Source: Bacteroidales bacterium (GTDB lineage: Bacteria > Bacteroidota > Bacteroidia > Bacteroidales > P3). From it: DNA of 64,000 nucleotides. Shown piece by piece: positions 25,703 through 34,431 of the stretch (position 1 is its first letter; each line of letters starts with the position of its first letter). The stretch lies in NCBI GenBank assembly GCA_017429685.1, contig JAFROL010000008.1:1-64000 (forward strand). Reading direction: 5' to 3'. The position numbers and the translations under genes were made by a program. The notes beneath the pieces were generated by a model. It was given only the letters and a program-made list of their open reading frames with translations, had not been told where the DNA came from and did not search any database.

Positions 25703-27001
25703 CTACCTCAGCCAGCTTCTCGGGTTCTGGCTTTCGCGGCCTTTCCATAGCTGGAAGCTGAACTCGCCGTGGCCGGCGCCGTCGCTGGCTACAGTGCCGA
25801 TGGTGGCACGGGTCGAGACTGACTGGCCCTTTTTGACGCTTAACGACGCCAGGTTGGCATAGACCGTCATATAGTCGCCGTGGCGGATAATGATTCCCTG
25901 TGTTCCGTTAGGACAAGTGAACACGCTTGTCACCTTGCCCTTGAAGACAGCGTAGACATTAGTGCCCTGCACGGTGACGAGGTCGATGCCGTTGTTCATA
26001 TTCTGTCCGCCGCTTTCGTGCGTGTATATGCCGTAATTGCGTGCAATAGAGGTATATGCCACCGGCCAGGCCAGCTTGCCCTTGTTCGAGGCAAAGTCGT
26101 TGCTCAGTGCGGCCTCTTCGGCCAGGGTCTTGTCGGTCACTGTCGGTTCGGCGGGTGCGGACGGCGTCGCAGTGCTGCCGCTTTTGCCTGCCGCCGACTT
26201 GGCTCCGCCACTCTTCGACGATGTCTTGGCAGCCTTGGCTGCGGCTTTGGCTGCTGCCGCCTTGCGGACCTCTTCGTCAATCAAGCGCTGTATCTGTTGC
26301 TGCAGTTTGCGCTTCTGCGCTTCCTTCTTGCTCAGCTGTGATGTCAGCTGCTTCTCGTTGGCTTTCGATTGCTTGACCGAAGCCTCCTTCTGCCGCTGCT
26401 CCTTCGTCAACTGGTCGCGTTGCCGTTTTTCCTGCGTCAGCAGGTTGGCCTGCTCCGTCTTCTGCCGTTGCAGCTCGTCGTTGGCATCGCGCAGCTGCTT
26501 TTCGCAGTCGCGAATTTTTGCCGACTGGTCGAGGCGGTAGGCGTTGTATTTCTTGAAATACTTGGTGCGCAGCAGAGCCTTGTTGTACGACGGCGTGTCG
26601 AACAGCAGCACCCACTTGTCGACATTGTTGTATTCGCGATACAGGGCACGCACCGCAGCAGCATAGTTTTCCTGCAGCGTCTGGCGACGCGACTGCACAT
26701 TCGTGATGCTGTCGTTCATCTGCGAAATCTGCGCATCCAAATGCGAAAGCTGTCCATTGATATTGTCAATCAAACGGTTGCGCTCCTTGATTTTCTTATT
26801 GAGAGCATTCAACTGACTGCTGGTCAGTTTGGTATTCTTCTTGGCTTTGGCCAAATCCGCATTCAGTTTCTTGATTTCAGCCTCGAGCTGGGTTCTCTCC
26901 TTCTCCAGCTGTTTTTTCGACTTCGACTGGGCCTGCGCCGGCAAGACAAGCGCAAGAGCCAACATAAACAAAACAGGTGCGATGTATTTTTTGATGTGCA
27001 T
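25703..27001 (-). CDS. EnvC-like amidase activator with degenerate LytM domain
   Basis: A 432-aa periplasmic protein: signal peptide (to LPAQAQ), a long coiled coil (about residues 25-255, e.g. KKQLEKERTQLEAEIKKLNADLAKAKK and later QRDQLTKEQRQKEASVKQ), an Ala/Ser/Lys linker (KAAAAKAAAKAAKTSSKSGG) and a C-terminal LytM/M23 fold. The zinc positions are lost: the His of the usual HxGxD is Asn in NNGIDLV, and the HxH near the end reads GEFSFQLW. E. coli EnvC likewise lacks the metal site and instead activates AmiA/AmiB amidases at the septum, so the same role is inferred. The domain order matches EnvC exactly. Confidence 0.88.
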   Translation of the reverse strand: MHIKKYIAPVLFMLALALVLPAQAQSKSKKQLEKERTQLEAEIKKLNADLAKAKKNTKLTSSQLNALNKKIKERNRLIDNINGQLSHLDAQISQMNDSITNVQSRRQTLQENYAAAVRALYREYNNVDKWVLLFDTPSYNKALLRTKYFKKYNAYRLDQSAKIRDCEKQLRDANDELQRQKTEQANLLTQEKRQRDQLTKEQRQKEASVKQSKANEKQLTSQLSKKEAQKRKLQQQIQRLIDEEVRKAAAAKAAAKAAKTSSKSGGAKSAAGKSGSTATPSAPAEPTVTDKTLAEEAALSNDFASNKGKLAWPVAYTSIARNYGIYTHESGGQNMNNGIDLVTVQGTNVYAVFKGKVTSVFTCPNGTQGIIIRHGDYMTVYANLASLSVKKGQSVSTRATIGTVASDGAGHGEFSFQLWKGRESQNPRSWLR

Positions 27002-27089
27002 ACTGTACTATAATTGATTTAATATAACGCACATTGAACCGTATTATTGTATATATTACATAAAGTATTTTCAAAACGAATAATTTTCG

Positions 27090-27097
27090 TATTTTTG
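27090..27097 (+). promoter_or_regulatory. -7 box TATTTTTG
   Basis: TAnnTTTG match followed by CAC, 33 bp before the pyridoxal kinase ATG at 27130. Confidence 0.6.
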
Positions 27098-27129
27098 CAC
27101 TCGCTATTGAAAAGCGAACATCCTCATAA

Positions 27130-27975
27130 ATGAAACAAATACTGCTAATTAACGATGTTGTAGGCTACAGCCACGTCGGTATGGTGGCGATGCTGCCTAT
27201 TTTGACCTACCTGGGGCACCCCACATACAACCTCCCCACAGCACTGGTATCGAACACGCTCGACTACGGGAGCTTCGAGACCCTCGAAACGACTGACTAT
27301 ATGCGCGGGACAATCCCCGTATGGAAAAAACTGGGATTCAAGTTCGACGCCGTCTGCACGGGCCTGATGTTCAGCGAAGAACAAGCGCGCCTTATTGCCA
27401 ACTACTGCAAGCAGCTCCACTCCGACGGCACCACCGTCTTTGTCGACCCCATTATGGGCGACAGCGGACGGCTCTACAACGGCATCACTCAACGCCAGGT
27501 CGAGCTGATGCGCGAAATGGTAGGCGTCGCCGACCTCACTTTTCCCAACTATACCGAAGCGTGCTATCTTACCGGCAGCCAATACCAGCCTGACGGCACA
27601 ACGTGGGACGAAGCCTGCAGGATTCTGGACAGCATCGTGGCGCTCGGTGCCAAATCTGTCATCATCACCAGTGCCCGCATAGACGGACACAGTTGCGTGG
27701 TGGGACGGCGCAGCGACACACCCCTGGCAGGTTTCAACCAGCTAATCGGCGACGGGCGCTATTTCCGCCTCGACTATGAGGAAATTCCTGTTGCCTTCCA
27801 CGGCACGGGCGACATATTCTCGGCCATACTGATAGGCCACCTGATGAAGGGCGAGCCACTGAAAGAGAGCACCCGCACAGCAATGGACATCGTTGCACGC
27901 CTCATAGACCGCAACCGCGCTCTGCCCGACAAATGCCGCGGCATCCCCATCGAGCAATGCCTCGACCTGCTGTAG
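27130..27975 (+). CDS. pyridoxal/pyridoxamine kinase (PdxY-like)
   Basis: A 281-aa ribokinase-fold enzyme that phosphorylates pyridoxal (or pyridoxamine) to the cofactor PLP in the salvage pathway. N-terminal LLINDVVGYSHVGMVAMLPILTYLGHPTYNLPTALVSNT matches the PdxK/PdxY substrate-binding segment. VDPIMGDSGRLYNGIT and the anion-hole/catalytic Asp motif FHGTGDIFSAILIGHL (GTGD) are present; ITSAR is the ATP-site region. Length is typical. It faces the T9SS gene at 27992, converging with a 16-bp gap. Confidence 0.92.
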   Translation: MKQILLINDVVGYSHVGMVAMLPILTYLGHPTYNLPTALVSNTLDYGSFETLETTDYMRGTIPVWKKLGFKFDAVCTGLMFSEEQARLIANYCKQLHSDGTTVFVDPIMGDSGRLYNGITQRQVELMREMVGVADLTFPNYTEACYLTGSQYQPDGTTWDEACRILDSIVALGAKSVIITSARIDGHSCVVGRRSDTPLAGFNQLIGDGRYFRLDYEEIPVAFHGTGDIFSAILIGHLMKGEPLKESTRTAMDIVARLIDRNRALPDKCRGIPIEQCLDLL

Positions 27976-27991
27976 CCAACAGTCTCACTCT

Positions 27992-29716
27992 CTACTTCTT
28001 CACCAGTTTCTTGTGTACGGTGCCGCCCGCGGTGACGATACGGACTATATAGTTGCCCGGCTGCAGCGATGAGATGTCGAAACCGGCCGACAAACCGTCA
28101 ACTGTGTGGCTCTGCACCTTGCGTCCGCTGACATCGTACAATTCCACGGACTTCACCCTGAACGACGAAATCACAGTAAGCCTGTCGTAGGCCGGATTGG
28201 GCATTATCTGAGTATACTGCTCTGCCAACGACAAAACACCGGTTGCAGAACCAGACTGCGGAACATTGAACACCACACCTTCGCTCCACTCGCTTCTCAT
28301 CCCGCCGTCGCATACCGTGCGAACAAATGCCGTATAATACGCCGTGTCGAGACCGCTGAATGTCGCATTGTTGCTACTGTGTGTGCTTATCACCCCATTG
28401 CTTGCCCTTGCCGGAGCACCATCGTCCTTGACAAGCGACACCTCCCACTCGCTACCGTTGCCGACTTCCCACGCCAGCGTCACTTCCATCCCGTTTACGC
28501 CCTGCACCGTCAAGCCCTCCGTCCCAAAGCAAGTGTCGGGCTCCGCGCCGGCTGGCATATAAAGCTCCAATCCGTCGCTCCATTCGCTGTAATAGATACT
28601 GTCGTCGTGGCTGCACAAGGCACGGACGTAGGCCACATAATGTTCCCCCGAATCAAGACCGCATATCTGCGCCACCTGAATCGGGGCAGGAACAATTGTA
28701 CCATCGTCCGGCTGAATGCCTTCGAGACCGTAACTCACCTGCCACATATTGTGACCGTCTCCGTTGTCCCAAGTCAGTATGGCGCAATTATCATAATACG
28801 AACTGACACGAAGGTTCTCCACTTCGGGGCACACAAAAGGCACTGGCGGAATATATATTATCGGCCATATGCACAAATATGCCGATCTCTGCTGATATAC
28901 CCACTGGTTGTATGGGAAAAAAGCCGGTCGAGATCCTGTCCGTTTCATCTTGTACGTAAACGGCGTCATTGATTGGCACAAGTCTTTGTCGCAAGGATTC
29001 ATTGTCGAATCATAACACATAAACATATATCCAGTCTGGTAATAATGACAAGAATCTTCGCTAGAGTCATACCAATATGTATAATCATCGGCAGTCACCG
29101 TCCCTGGCGGAACTATATAAAAATAACTACTGTGTGTAACACCTATATAAAACGAGTCAGTCAAAAAAACTGGTGTGTCTTCAAAATAATACTCCTTGAT
29201 TTTGTAAGGGTAACAGGTATTGTATGTATTTGTACAGCATTCAGGATAAGTTATCCATCGAGTGTCAATATCAATATAGCGGAAATTAGTGTCGGTCGTG
29301 TGCCATACTATCTTTTTCACTTGCATAAAAGTGTCAGGACGTGCATCATACAGCAGTAGAGTGTCAAACATATCAATATCCTCACGATGCTCTGCAGGGA
29401 AAAATGTGCTGGCTATTACAGCCATACCAATAACCTGCAGCGTATCGTCTGCATAAACTCTACGCAGGACTTCACCAGTAAAATAATTATCAGCATTACC
29501 AATATGATTATCGATGGTATTATAAAAATTATAAAGCAAAGGACCGAAATGAGCATATAATGGACTTGATGTCGAATCCAGCCATTGGTTTACCCACCAG
29601 TCTCTGTAATATATACTGTCCGGACCGTGGATATGGTCCCCTACACGATGATACGGACTCTGCGCCTGCATATATACAGGAAACAAAAGCATAAAAAAAA
29701 GAATATATTTTTTCAT
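27992..29716 (-). CDS. T9SS-secreted protein with fibronectin-III-like domains
   Basis: About 574 aa from ATG 29716 (a start at 29746 would add ten residues before the signal peptide MKKYILFFMLLFPVYMQAQ). The N-terminal half (residues 20-310) is unfamiliar, rich in Tyr, Trp, Asp and Cys, with pairs such as YPECCTNTYNTCYPYK and PCDKDLCQ. Two fibronectin-III-like modules follow (CPEVENLRVSSYYDNCAILTWDNGDGHNMWQVSYGLEG ... and CFGTEGLTVQGVNGMEVTLAWEVGNGSEWEVSL). The end is a T9SS type A sorting domain (QIMPNPAYDRLTVISSFRVKSVELYDVSGRKV ... KKLVKK). The upstream gene lies 16 bp away, forming a two-gene operon. The 5' half is clearly AT-rich. Confidence 0.85.
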   Translation of the reverse strand: MKKYILFFMLLFPVYMQAQSPYHRVGDHIHGPDSIYYRDWWVNQWLDSTSSPLYAHFGPLLYNFYNTIDNHIGNADNYFTGEVLRRVYADDTLQVIGMAVIASTFFPAEHREDIDMFDTLLLYDARPDTFMQVKKIVWHTTDTNFRYIDIDTRWITYPECCTNTYNTCYPYKIKEYYFEDTPVFLTDSFYIGVTHSSYFYIVPPGTVTADDYTYWYDSSEDSCHYYQTGYMFMCYDSTMNPCDKDLCQSMTPFTYKMKRTGSRPAFFPYNQWVYQQRSAYLCIWPIIYIPPVPFVCPEVENLRVSSYYDNCAILTWDNGDGHNMWQVSYGLEGIQPDDGTIVPAPIQVAQICGLDSGEHYVAYVRALCSHDDSIYYSEWSDGLELYMPAGAEPDTCFGTEGLTVQGVNGMEVTLAWEVGNGSEWEVSLVKDDGAPARASNGVISTHSSNNATFSGLDTAYYTAFVRTVCDGGMRSEWSEGVVFNVPQSGSATGVLSLAEQYTQIMPNPAYDRLTVISSFRVKSVELYDVSGRKVQSHTVDGLSAGFDISSLQPGNYIVRIVTAGGTVHKKLVKK

Positions 29717-29732
29717 ACCATTATACTTTTTA

Positions 29733-31118
29733 TTATTCACAATCAATTACTATAGTTTCTTTAACAATCGAAGGATTATGGTACCGTTGAATACATTGCG
29801 GCTTCAAAAGTTCGAAATCCGTATAGTATTGATTGAGCATAACAGAGTCGCTATTGTCGTAATAAGGGACCGACTCGCAAATTTTGCTGCATAAAGGATT
29901 ATTGCCAAACTCTTTTTTATAGAAAAACATATCTGTCTGTGAAGGGTTCTGGAGCAGTGGCTCACTGCCCACTGCCTGAAAACCAATCTGCCACCGGTCT
30001 ATCGCAAACATCGTTTTATCAATTAGCCACGACGCAAGAACCGGAGCACCAAGGTTGTGAATGTCGTATTCTAAAATTGTACTCGTTATACTATTGTGAA
30101 TTGGATAATCCATATCTAAAAGCAATGCAAGTTGCCTAACATTATTGTTATACCTGATATCACGCAACTTCCAGCCACTGCCTACAACAGGCAAAGTATT
30201 CAAAGGAATATTTATCGAAGAGAAAAGCGTCGCATACGGATATGATGCAGATCCGGCAAAATGTTTGACCGTCAAACCTGCCTCGGTTCCATTATAATAA
30301 AAATTCGATATCGCAAACTCATCGTTCTCCAAGGCTTCTACGACTACCTTCCCGACAGGGGTACCGTCTATCACATCAGCAGCGTTATATGACGGATTCA
30401 ACGGAGTGTGAAGGAATGCTCCTGACTGTTTGAAAACACGGATATGGCAAAGGTTCACCACATTCTCCGGAGCTGCCATTTCCGTAACAACAACTTGGTT
30501 GTCGGTTGCCACAACATCAGTAAAAGATGTTTCATACGGTTTGTGATAGAATGCCTCACAGATCCAATTGCTTCCGTCGAAATACACATCATAGATCGAT
30601 GTGCTTGTGTTGTATTGCAGACCGTATGGAGCCCAGTTACGGCACTCTCCAACAGCGGCTATATGTACCTGGCCTTCATATTCAAAAACATCCATCCGCC
30701 ACGGCGTTGTAGGATATAAGTCCGGTTCTTGGACGGGATTGGAAACAGAATAGTCGCAATAAATCCCATTCATAACGCCACCGTTGAAAAACAGGTCGTT
30801 GATATCGAAAAAGCCGAAGATTCCACGAACAAAACCACCACTTGAGTATCTTCCGCAAAAGTATAGAGTGTCCCTGTAAATTTCAAAATCGTACACCCTG
30901 CAGTTTGGATACATATCCGCTTTCAACACCACACCGCTGCCGTCATCATACACAAAAAATCCCCTGGTCGGAGAATGCTGAGTATAGGAAATCGCCAATT
31001 CACCATTATACTCTCTGACAATAGACAAATCCCCGCTCAATAAGTCGAGATGCCTCACACTCGGCTGAGCCAGAAGCAAAAAGGGTCCAAAAAACAAAAA
31101 CAACAGAAGTTTTTTCAT
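29733..31118 (-). CDS. secreted protein of unknown function
   Basis: A 461-aa exported protein: signal peptide MKKLLLFLFFGPFLLLAQP, then beta-rich sequence with many aromatic residues and repeats of VYD/YDVYFDG and FDI type (e.g. VYDFEIYRDTLYFCGRYSSGGFVRGIFGFFDIN and VDVFEYEGQVHIAAVGEC). It may be a beta-propeller-like fold. No T9SS tail, lipobox or membrane anchor is visible, so its final location is unclear. It is the first gene of an AT-rich operon with the T9SS protein. I do not recognise the family. Confidence 0.7.
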   Translation of the reverse strand: MKKLLLFLFFGPFLLLAQPSVRHLDLLSGDLSIVREYNGELAISYTQHSPTRGFFVYDDGSGVVLKADMYPNCRVYDFEIYRDTLYFCGRYSSGGFVRGIFGFFDINDLFFNGGVMNGIYCDYSVSNPVQEPDLYPTTPWRMDVFEYEGQVHIAAVGECRNWAPYGLQYNTSTSIYDVYFDGSNWICEAFYHKPYETSFTDVVATDNQVVVTEMAAPENVVNLCHIRVFKQSGAFLHTPLNPSYNAADVIDGTPVGKVVVEALENDEFAISNFYYNGTEAGLTVKHFAGSASYPYATLFSSINIPLNTLPVVGSGWKLRDIRYNNNVRQLALLLDMDYPIHNSITSTILEYDIHNLGAPVLASWLIDKTMFAIDRWQIGFQAVGSEPLLQNPSQTDMFFYKKEFGNNPLCSKICESVPYYDNSDSVMLNQYYTDFELLKPQCIQRYHNPSIVKETIVIDCE

Positions 31119-31171
31119 AACAAATTAATTTTAAATATATTACTTATATTAAACCATATTATTTCCATTTG

Positions 31172-31179
31172 CAAATATA
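31172..31179 (-). promoter_or_regulatory. -7 box TATATTTG
   Basis: Minus-strand TAnnTTTG, about 54 bp upstream of the start at 31118. Confidence 0.6.
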
Positions 31180-31317
31180 CAAAAAAAAATATATAAAATA
31201 TAAAAAAAATTCAAAAAAAAATCAAAAAGACAAGGCACCCTTCCACATCATAAGCAACTGAAAGAATAAACAGTAGAGTAAATTATTGGCATAAAAACAG
31301 AAACTGCAACTTATTTT

Positions 31318-31347
31318 TTTGAGGAATGATTTTTTTGTGTAAATTTG
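31318..31347 (+). promoter_or_regulatory. kce promoter (-33 TTTG, -7 TAAATTTG)
   Basis: TTTG at 31318-31321, 18-bp spacer, TAAATTTG at 31340-31347. The ATG is 79 bp downstream. Confidence 0.65.
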
Positions 31348-31425
31348 CATTTTTGCAGACAAGCCCATACCGAAACGTACAATCTGTCTGTCAATGCAAT
31401 AAGTATTAATATAAATAATAAAATA

Positions 31426-32298
31426 ATGGAAAAACTTATCATCACTGCCGCCATCTGCGGCGCAGAAGTCACCAAAGAGCAAAACCCCAATGTTCCCTAC
31501 ACCGTTGAAGAAATAGTCCGCGAAGCCAAGTCGGCCGTCGATGCCGGTGCCGCCATCGTGCACCTCCACGTCCGCGAGGACGACGGCACCCCCACCCAGA
31601 GCCACGTCCGCTTCCAGGAATGCACCGAGGCCATCCTCAAAGAGTGTCCCAACGTCATCCTTATCCCCTCGACCGGCGGTGCCGTAGGTATGACCCCCGA
31701 CGAGCGTCTCGACTCGACCAACACAACGCCCATCCCCGAAATGGCCACCCTCGACTGCGGTACCTGCAACTTCGGCGACGACATCTTCGACAACACTATG
31801 CCCACTATGCGTGCCTTCGGCAAGCGTATGATCGAAAAGGGCATCAAGCCCGAATACGAATGCTTTGAGATGGGCCACCTCGAGACCATCGTCCATATGG
31901 CCCGCAAAGGCCAGGTGCCCAGCGCCTTCGGCGTGGCAGGCCCCGACGGCAATCCCCTGCCCCTCGTCCCGATGCAGTTCAATTTCGTCCTCGGCGTGCT
32001 GGGCTGTGCCTCGGCCACGGTCGACAACCTCGTATGGATGGCCAAAAACATCCCCGCCGGCAGCACCTGGACTGCCACCGGCATCGGCCGCAACGCCTTC
32101 ACCCTGGCAGCTCCCGCCATCGTTATGGGCGGCAACGTACGCGTGGGTTTCGAGGACAACCTCTACCTTGAGCGCGGCGTGCTGGCCAAGAGCAACGGCG
32201 AACTCGTCGACAAGGTAGTCCGTATGGCAAAACTGCTGGGCCGTCCCATCGCCACCAGCGACGAGGCACGCGAAATCCTCAGCCTCAAACGCAAATAA
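31426..32298 (+). CDS. kce: 3-keto-5-aminohexanoate cleavage enzyme (BKACE family)
   Basis: A 290-aa zinc enzyme of anaerobic lysine degradation that converts 3-keto-5-aminohexanoate plus acetyl-CoA into acetoacetate and 3-aminobutyryl-CoA. Start ATG 31426 gives the family's MEKLIITAAICGAEVTKE, almost word for word. Metal ligands lie in IVHLHVREDDGTPTQS; IPSTGGAVGMT, EMATLDCGTCNFGDDIF, IKPEYECFEMGHLE, FVLGVLGCAS and GGNVRVGFEDNLYLERGVLAKSNGELVDKV follow. An insertion of roughly ten residues (VPSAFGVAGPDGNPLP) sits before the PMQFNFVLGV strand. No kam, kdd, kal or acyl-CoA transferase gene is adjacent, so it stands alone here. Confidence 0.93.
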   Translation: MEKLIITAAICGAEVTKEQNPNVPYTVEEIVREAKSAVDAGAAIVHLHVREDDGTPTQSHVRFQECTEAILKECPNVILIPSTGGAVGMTPDERLDSTNTTPIPEMATLDCGTCNFGDDIFDNTMPTMRAFGKRMIEKGIKPEYECFEMGHLETIVHMARKGQVPSAFGVAGPDGNPLPLVPMQFNFVLGVLGCASATVDNLVWMAKNIPAGSTWTATGIGRNAFTLAAPAIVMGGNVRVGFEDNLYLERGVLAKSNGELVDKVVRMAKLLGRPIATSDEAREILSLKRK

Positions 32299-32330
32299 AA
32301 CTTCGTACGAAAACGAAAACTTCGTACGAA
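32297..32330. repeat. 15-bp direct repeat containing CTTCGTACGAA
   Basis: AAAACTTCGTACGAA occurs at 32297-32311 and 32316-32330, the second extending into the palindrome CTTCGTACGAAG. It lies just after the kce stop, 40 bp upstream of the deiminase-like gene. Confidence 0.8.
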
Positions 32331-32370
32331 GACGAGAATAAGTTTTAAACATTTTCAATTAGATAATCCA

Positions 32371-34431
32371 ATGAAAAAAATCTTAATCCTGGCGCTAAGC
32401 ATTTTCTGCCTTGGCACAACTATGGCCCAGGAAAACAATACGACACGCGAGCAGATGCGCCAGTACCTGCTCCAGACACAGCACAAACGTGACATTGCGA
32501 AACGTCACCTCAACAGCAACATCCAGTTGGCTCCGGCACAGAAGCAAAGCAGCACAACGCCCAAAAGCGCCGGCCTGCAGCTGCCTGCCAACAACTGGTT
32601 TCCCGGCGAATGGGAAGAAGTCAAAGCCATCGTGGTGACCTGCTACTACGACCACCTCGTCCCCGGACACGAAAACGACGGCAACTGGTTTGCCGACCCG
32701 CTGGTGAGCGGCTACGCCGACTACTACTACGGCAGCTACAACAACCAGCGCGGCGGTGGCCCCTACATCTCGGTCCCCGACACCAGCAACACCAATTTCG
32801 CCAACGTCTTCTTCTACCTTATGGACGCCATCCAGACGGGCGGCGCCGAGGCTTGGGTGCGCATCGAAAGTGCCGCCGACAGCAGCATCATCAAGCGAAA
32901 ACTGCAACGTATGAACCTGCGCAGCGACAATATGAAATTCATCGTCGGACCCGGCAACTCGTTCTGGTTCCGCGACTGTGGCCCCATCGCCTTCTACTAT
33001 GGCGACCAGGACAGCGTCGCTATGGTCGACTTTATGTACTATCCCGGCCGTGCACTCGACGACTCGCTGCCCTCGCTGATCGAGGAGCAGATGGGCATAC
33101 CCAACTACATCACCACCATCGAGTGGGAAGGCGGCAACTGCGTTGTCGACGGTGCCGGTATGGTCCTCAGCAGCGACGCCCTCTACAGCAACAATGCCGA
33201 CAACTACGGCCAGATAACCTGGGACGGCGTCAACGAAAGCTCCATCAACTACGAGAACAAGCCCTCGCTGACACAGGCACAGGTGCGCGACTCGCTGGCA
33301 CACATTATGGGTCCGCGCGGCGCTCACATCCTGCCGGCATTCAAATACGACGGCGGCACTGGCCATCTCGACCTCTACTGCGATATGTGGGACGAGAACG
33401 AATTCGTCTTCTCGCAGTTCCCCGAGCACTACAAGAACTGGACCGACTACAAGACCGCTGCCAAGAACATCGACACGCTGTGCAACTACACCAGCCTCTT
33501 CGGCAATAAGTTCAAACGCCACTTCATCCCCTTCCCCTGCACCAACGCCGGCGGCTATTTCAGCAGCCAGGCCGTCTACAACGCGCAGTTCACACGCACC
33601 TACAGCAACCACACCTTCGTCAACAACGTCATCATCCAGCCCTGCTTCTCGAACGTCGTCAACGGACAGCCCAGCTCCGAATGGGACCGTCTGCGCATCG
33701 ACTCGGTGGCAGCAGCATACCCCGGCTACACCATCTACCCCATCAACGTGGCCAGCTTTGACGGCAGCGGCGGCGCCATCCACTGCATCACCAAGCAGAT
33801 TCCCGCCGACAACCCCATCCGCATACTCCACCCCTCCATCACCGGCAACACCGAGCAGGCATACACCGGCACCAATGCGCCCATCACCGCCACCATCACC
33901 AACCGTAGCGGCATCCAGAGCGCAAAGGTGGTCTACCGCGTCAACGGCGGCCAGTGGAACGAAGCCAGCCTGACGGCAGGTGCCGACAACACCTTCAGCA
34001 GCGAAATCCCCACCTCGACATTCACCTCCAACAACGAGGATTTCACCACCGTTGAATACTATATCAGCGCCACCAGCAACAACGGCAAGACCATCACCAA
34101 GCCGATGACGGCCAGCCAGGGCGGCTACTACACCTTCTATCTGGGCCACAACCCCGCCGCCGGCATCAACCTCACCGACGAGCAGCGATTCGGCCAGTTC
34201 TATCCCAACCCCGCCACCGACCGCGCCAGCATCGAGCTCAGCCTCAACGACGGCAAGCAGTACGAGGTGCTGATTGTCGACCTGATGGGACGCATCGCGC
34301 ATCGCACCACGCTCAATGCCCAGGGCGACATCGTCTTCAATATCGAGACCGGCAAGCTGGCCAATGGCATCTACAACGTCGTCTTCCAGAACCGCGACGA
34401 GCGCATCGTCCGCCGACTGGTAGTAAAATAA
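32371..34431 (+). CDS. T9SS-secreted peptidylarginine/agmatine-deiminase-fold protein (PPAD-like)
   Basis: A 686-aa secreted protein: signal peptide (to GTTMAQ), a pro-like N-terminal region, then a pentein-fold deiminase domain from about residue 70 (WFPGEWEEVKAIVVTCYY). Catalytic residues of the guanidino-modifying superfamily are all in place: Asp202 in SFWFRDCGPIAF, His332 and Asp334 in GGTGHLDLYCD, and Cys472 in GGAIHCITKQIP; IEWEGGNCVVDG supplies the active-site Gly-Gly-Asn. An Ig-like domain (about 505-600) and a T9SS type A sorting domain (FYPNPATDRASIELS ... RRLVVK) end it. This is the layout of Porphyromonas gingivalis PPAD, which citrullinates C-terminal arginines. Substrate is inferred: peptidyl-arginine or free agmatine/arginine. 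The stop overlaps the next start (TAATG). Confidence 0.88.
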   Translation: MKKILILALSIFCLGTTMAQENNTTREQMRQYLLQTQHKRDIAKRHLNSNIQLAPAQKQSSTTPKSAGLQLPANNWFPGEWEEVKAIVVTCYYDHLVPGHENDGNWFADPLVSGYADYYYGSYNNQRGGGPYISVPDTSNTNFANVFFYLMDAIQTGGAEAWVRIESAADSSIIKRKLQRMNLRSDNMKFIVGPGNSFWFRDCGPIAFYYGDQDSVAMVDFMYYPGRALDDSLPSLIEEQMGIPNYITTIEWEGGNCVVDGAGMVLSSDALYSNNADNYGQITWDGVNESSINYENKPSLTQAQVRDSLAHIMGPRGAHILPAFKYDGGTGHLDLYCDMWDENEFVFSQFPEHYKNWTDYKTAAKNIDTLCNYTSLFGNKFKRHFIPFPCTNAGGYFSSQAVYNAQFTRTYSNHTFVNNVIIQPCFSNVVNGQPSSEWDRLRIDSVAAAYPGYTIYPINVASFDGSGGAIHCITKQIPADNPIRILHPSITGNTEQAYTGTNAPITATITNRSGIQSAKVVYRVNGGQWNEASLTAGADNTFSSEIPTSTFTSNNEDFTTVEYYISATSNNGKTITKPMTASQGGYYTFYLGHNPAAGINLTDEQRFGQFYPNPATDRASIELSLNDGKQYEVLIVDLMGRIAHRTTLNAQGDIVFNIETGKLANGIYNVVFQNRDERIVRRLVVK

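Larger units (their letters stand above)
31119..31425. other. 307-bp AT-rich divergent promoter region
   Basis: Between the AT-rich secreted-protein operon and kce. It contains -7 boxes in both directions (31172-31179 minus, 31340-31347 plus) and long A-tracts; no gene. Confidence 0.7.
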
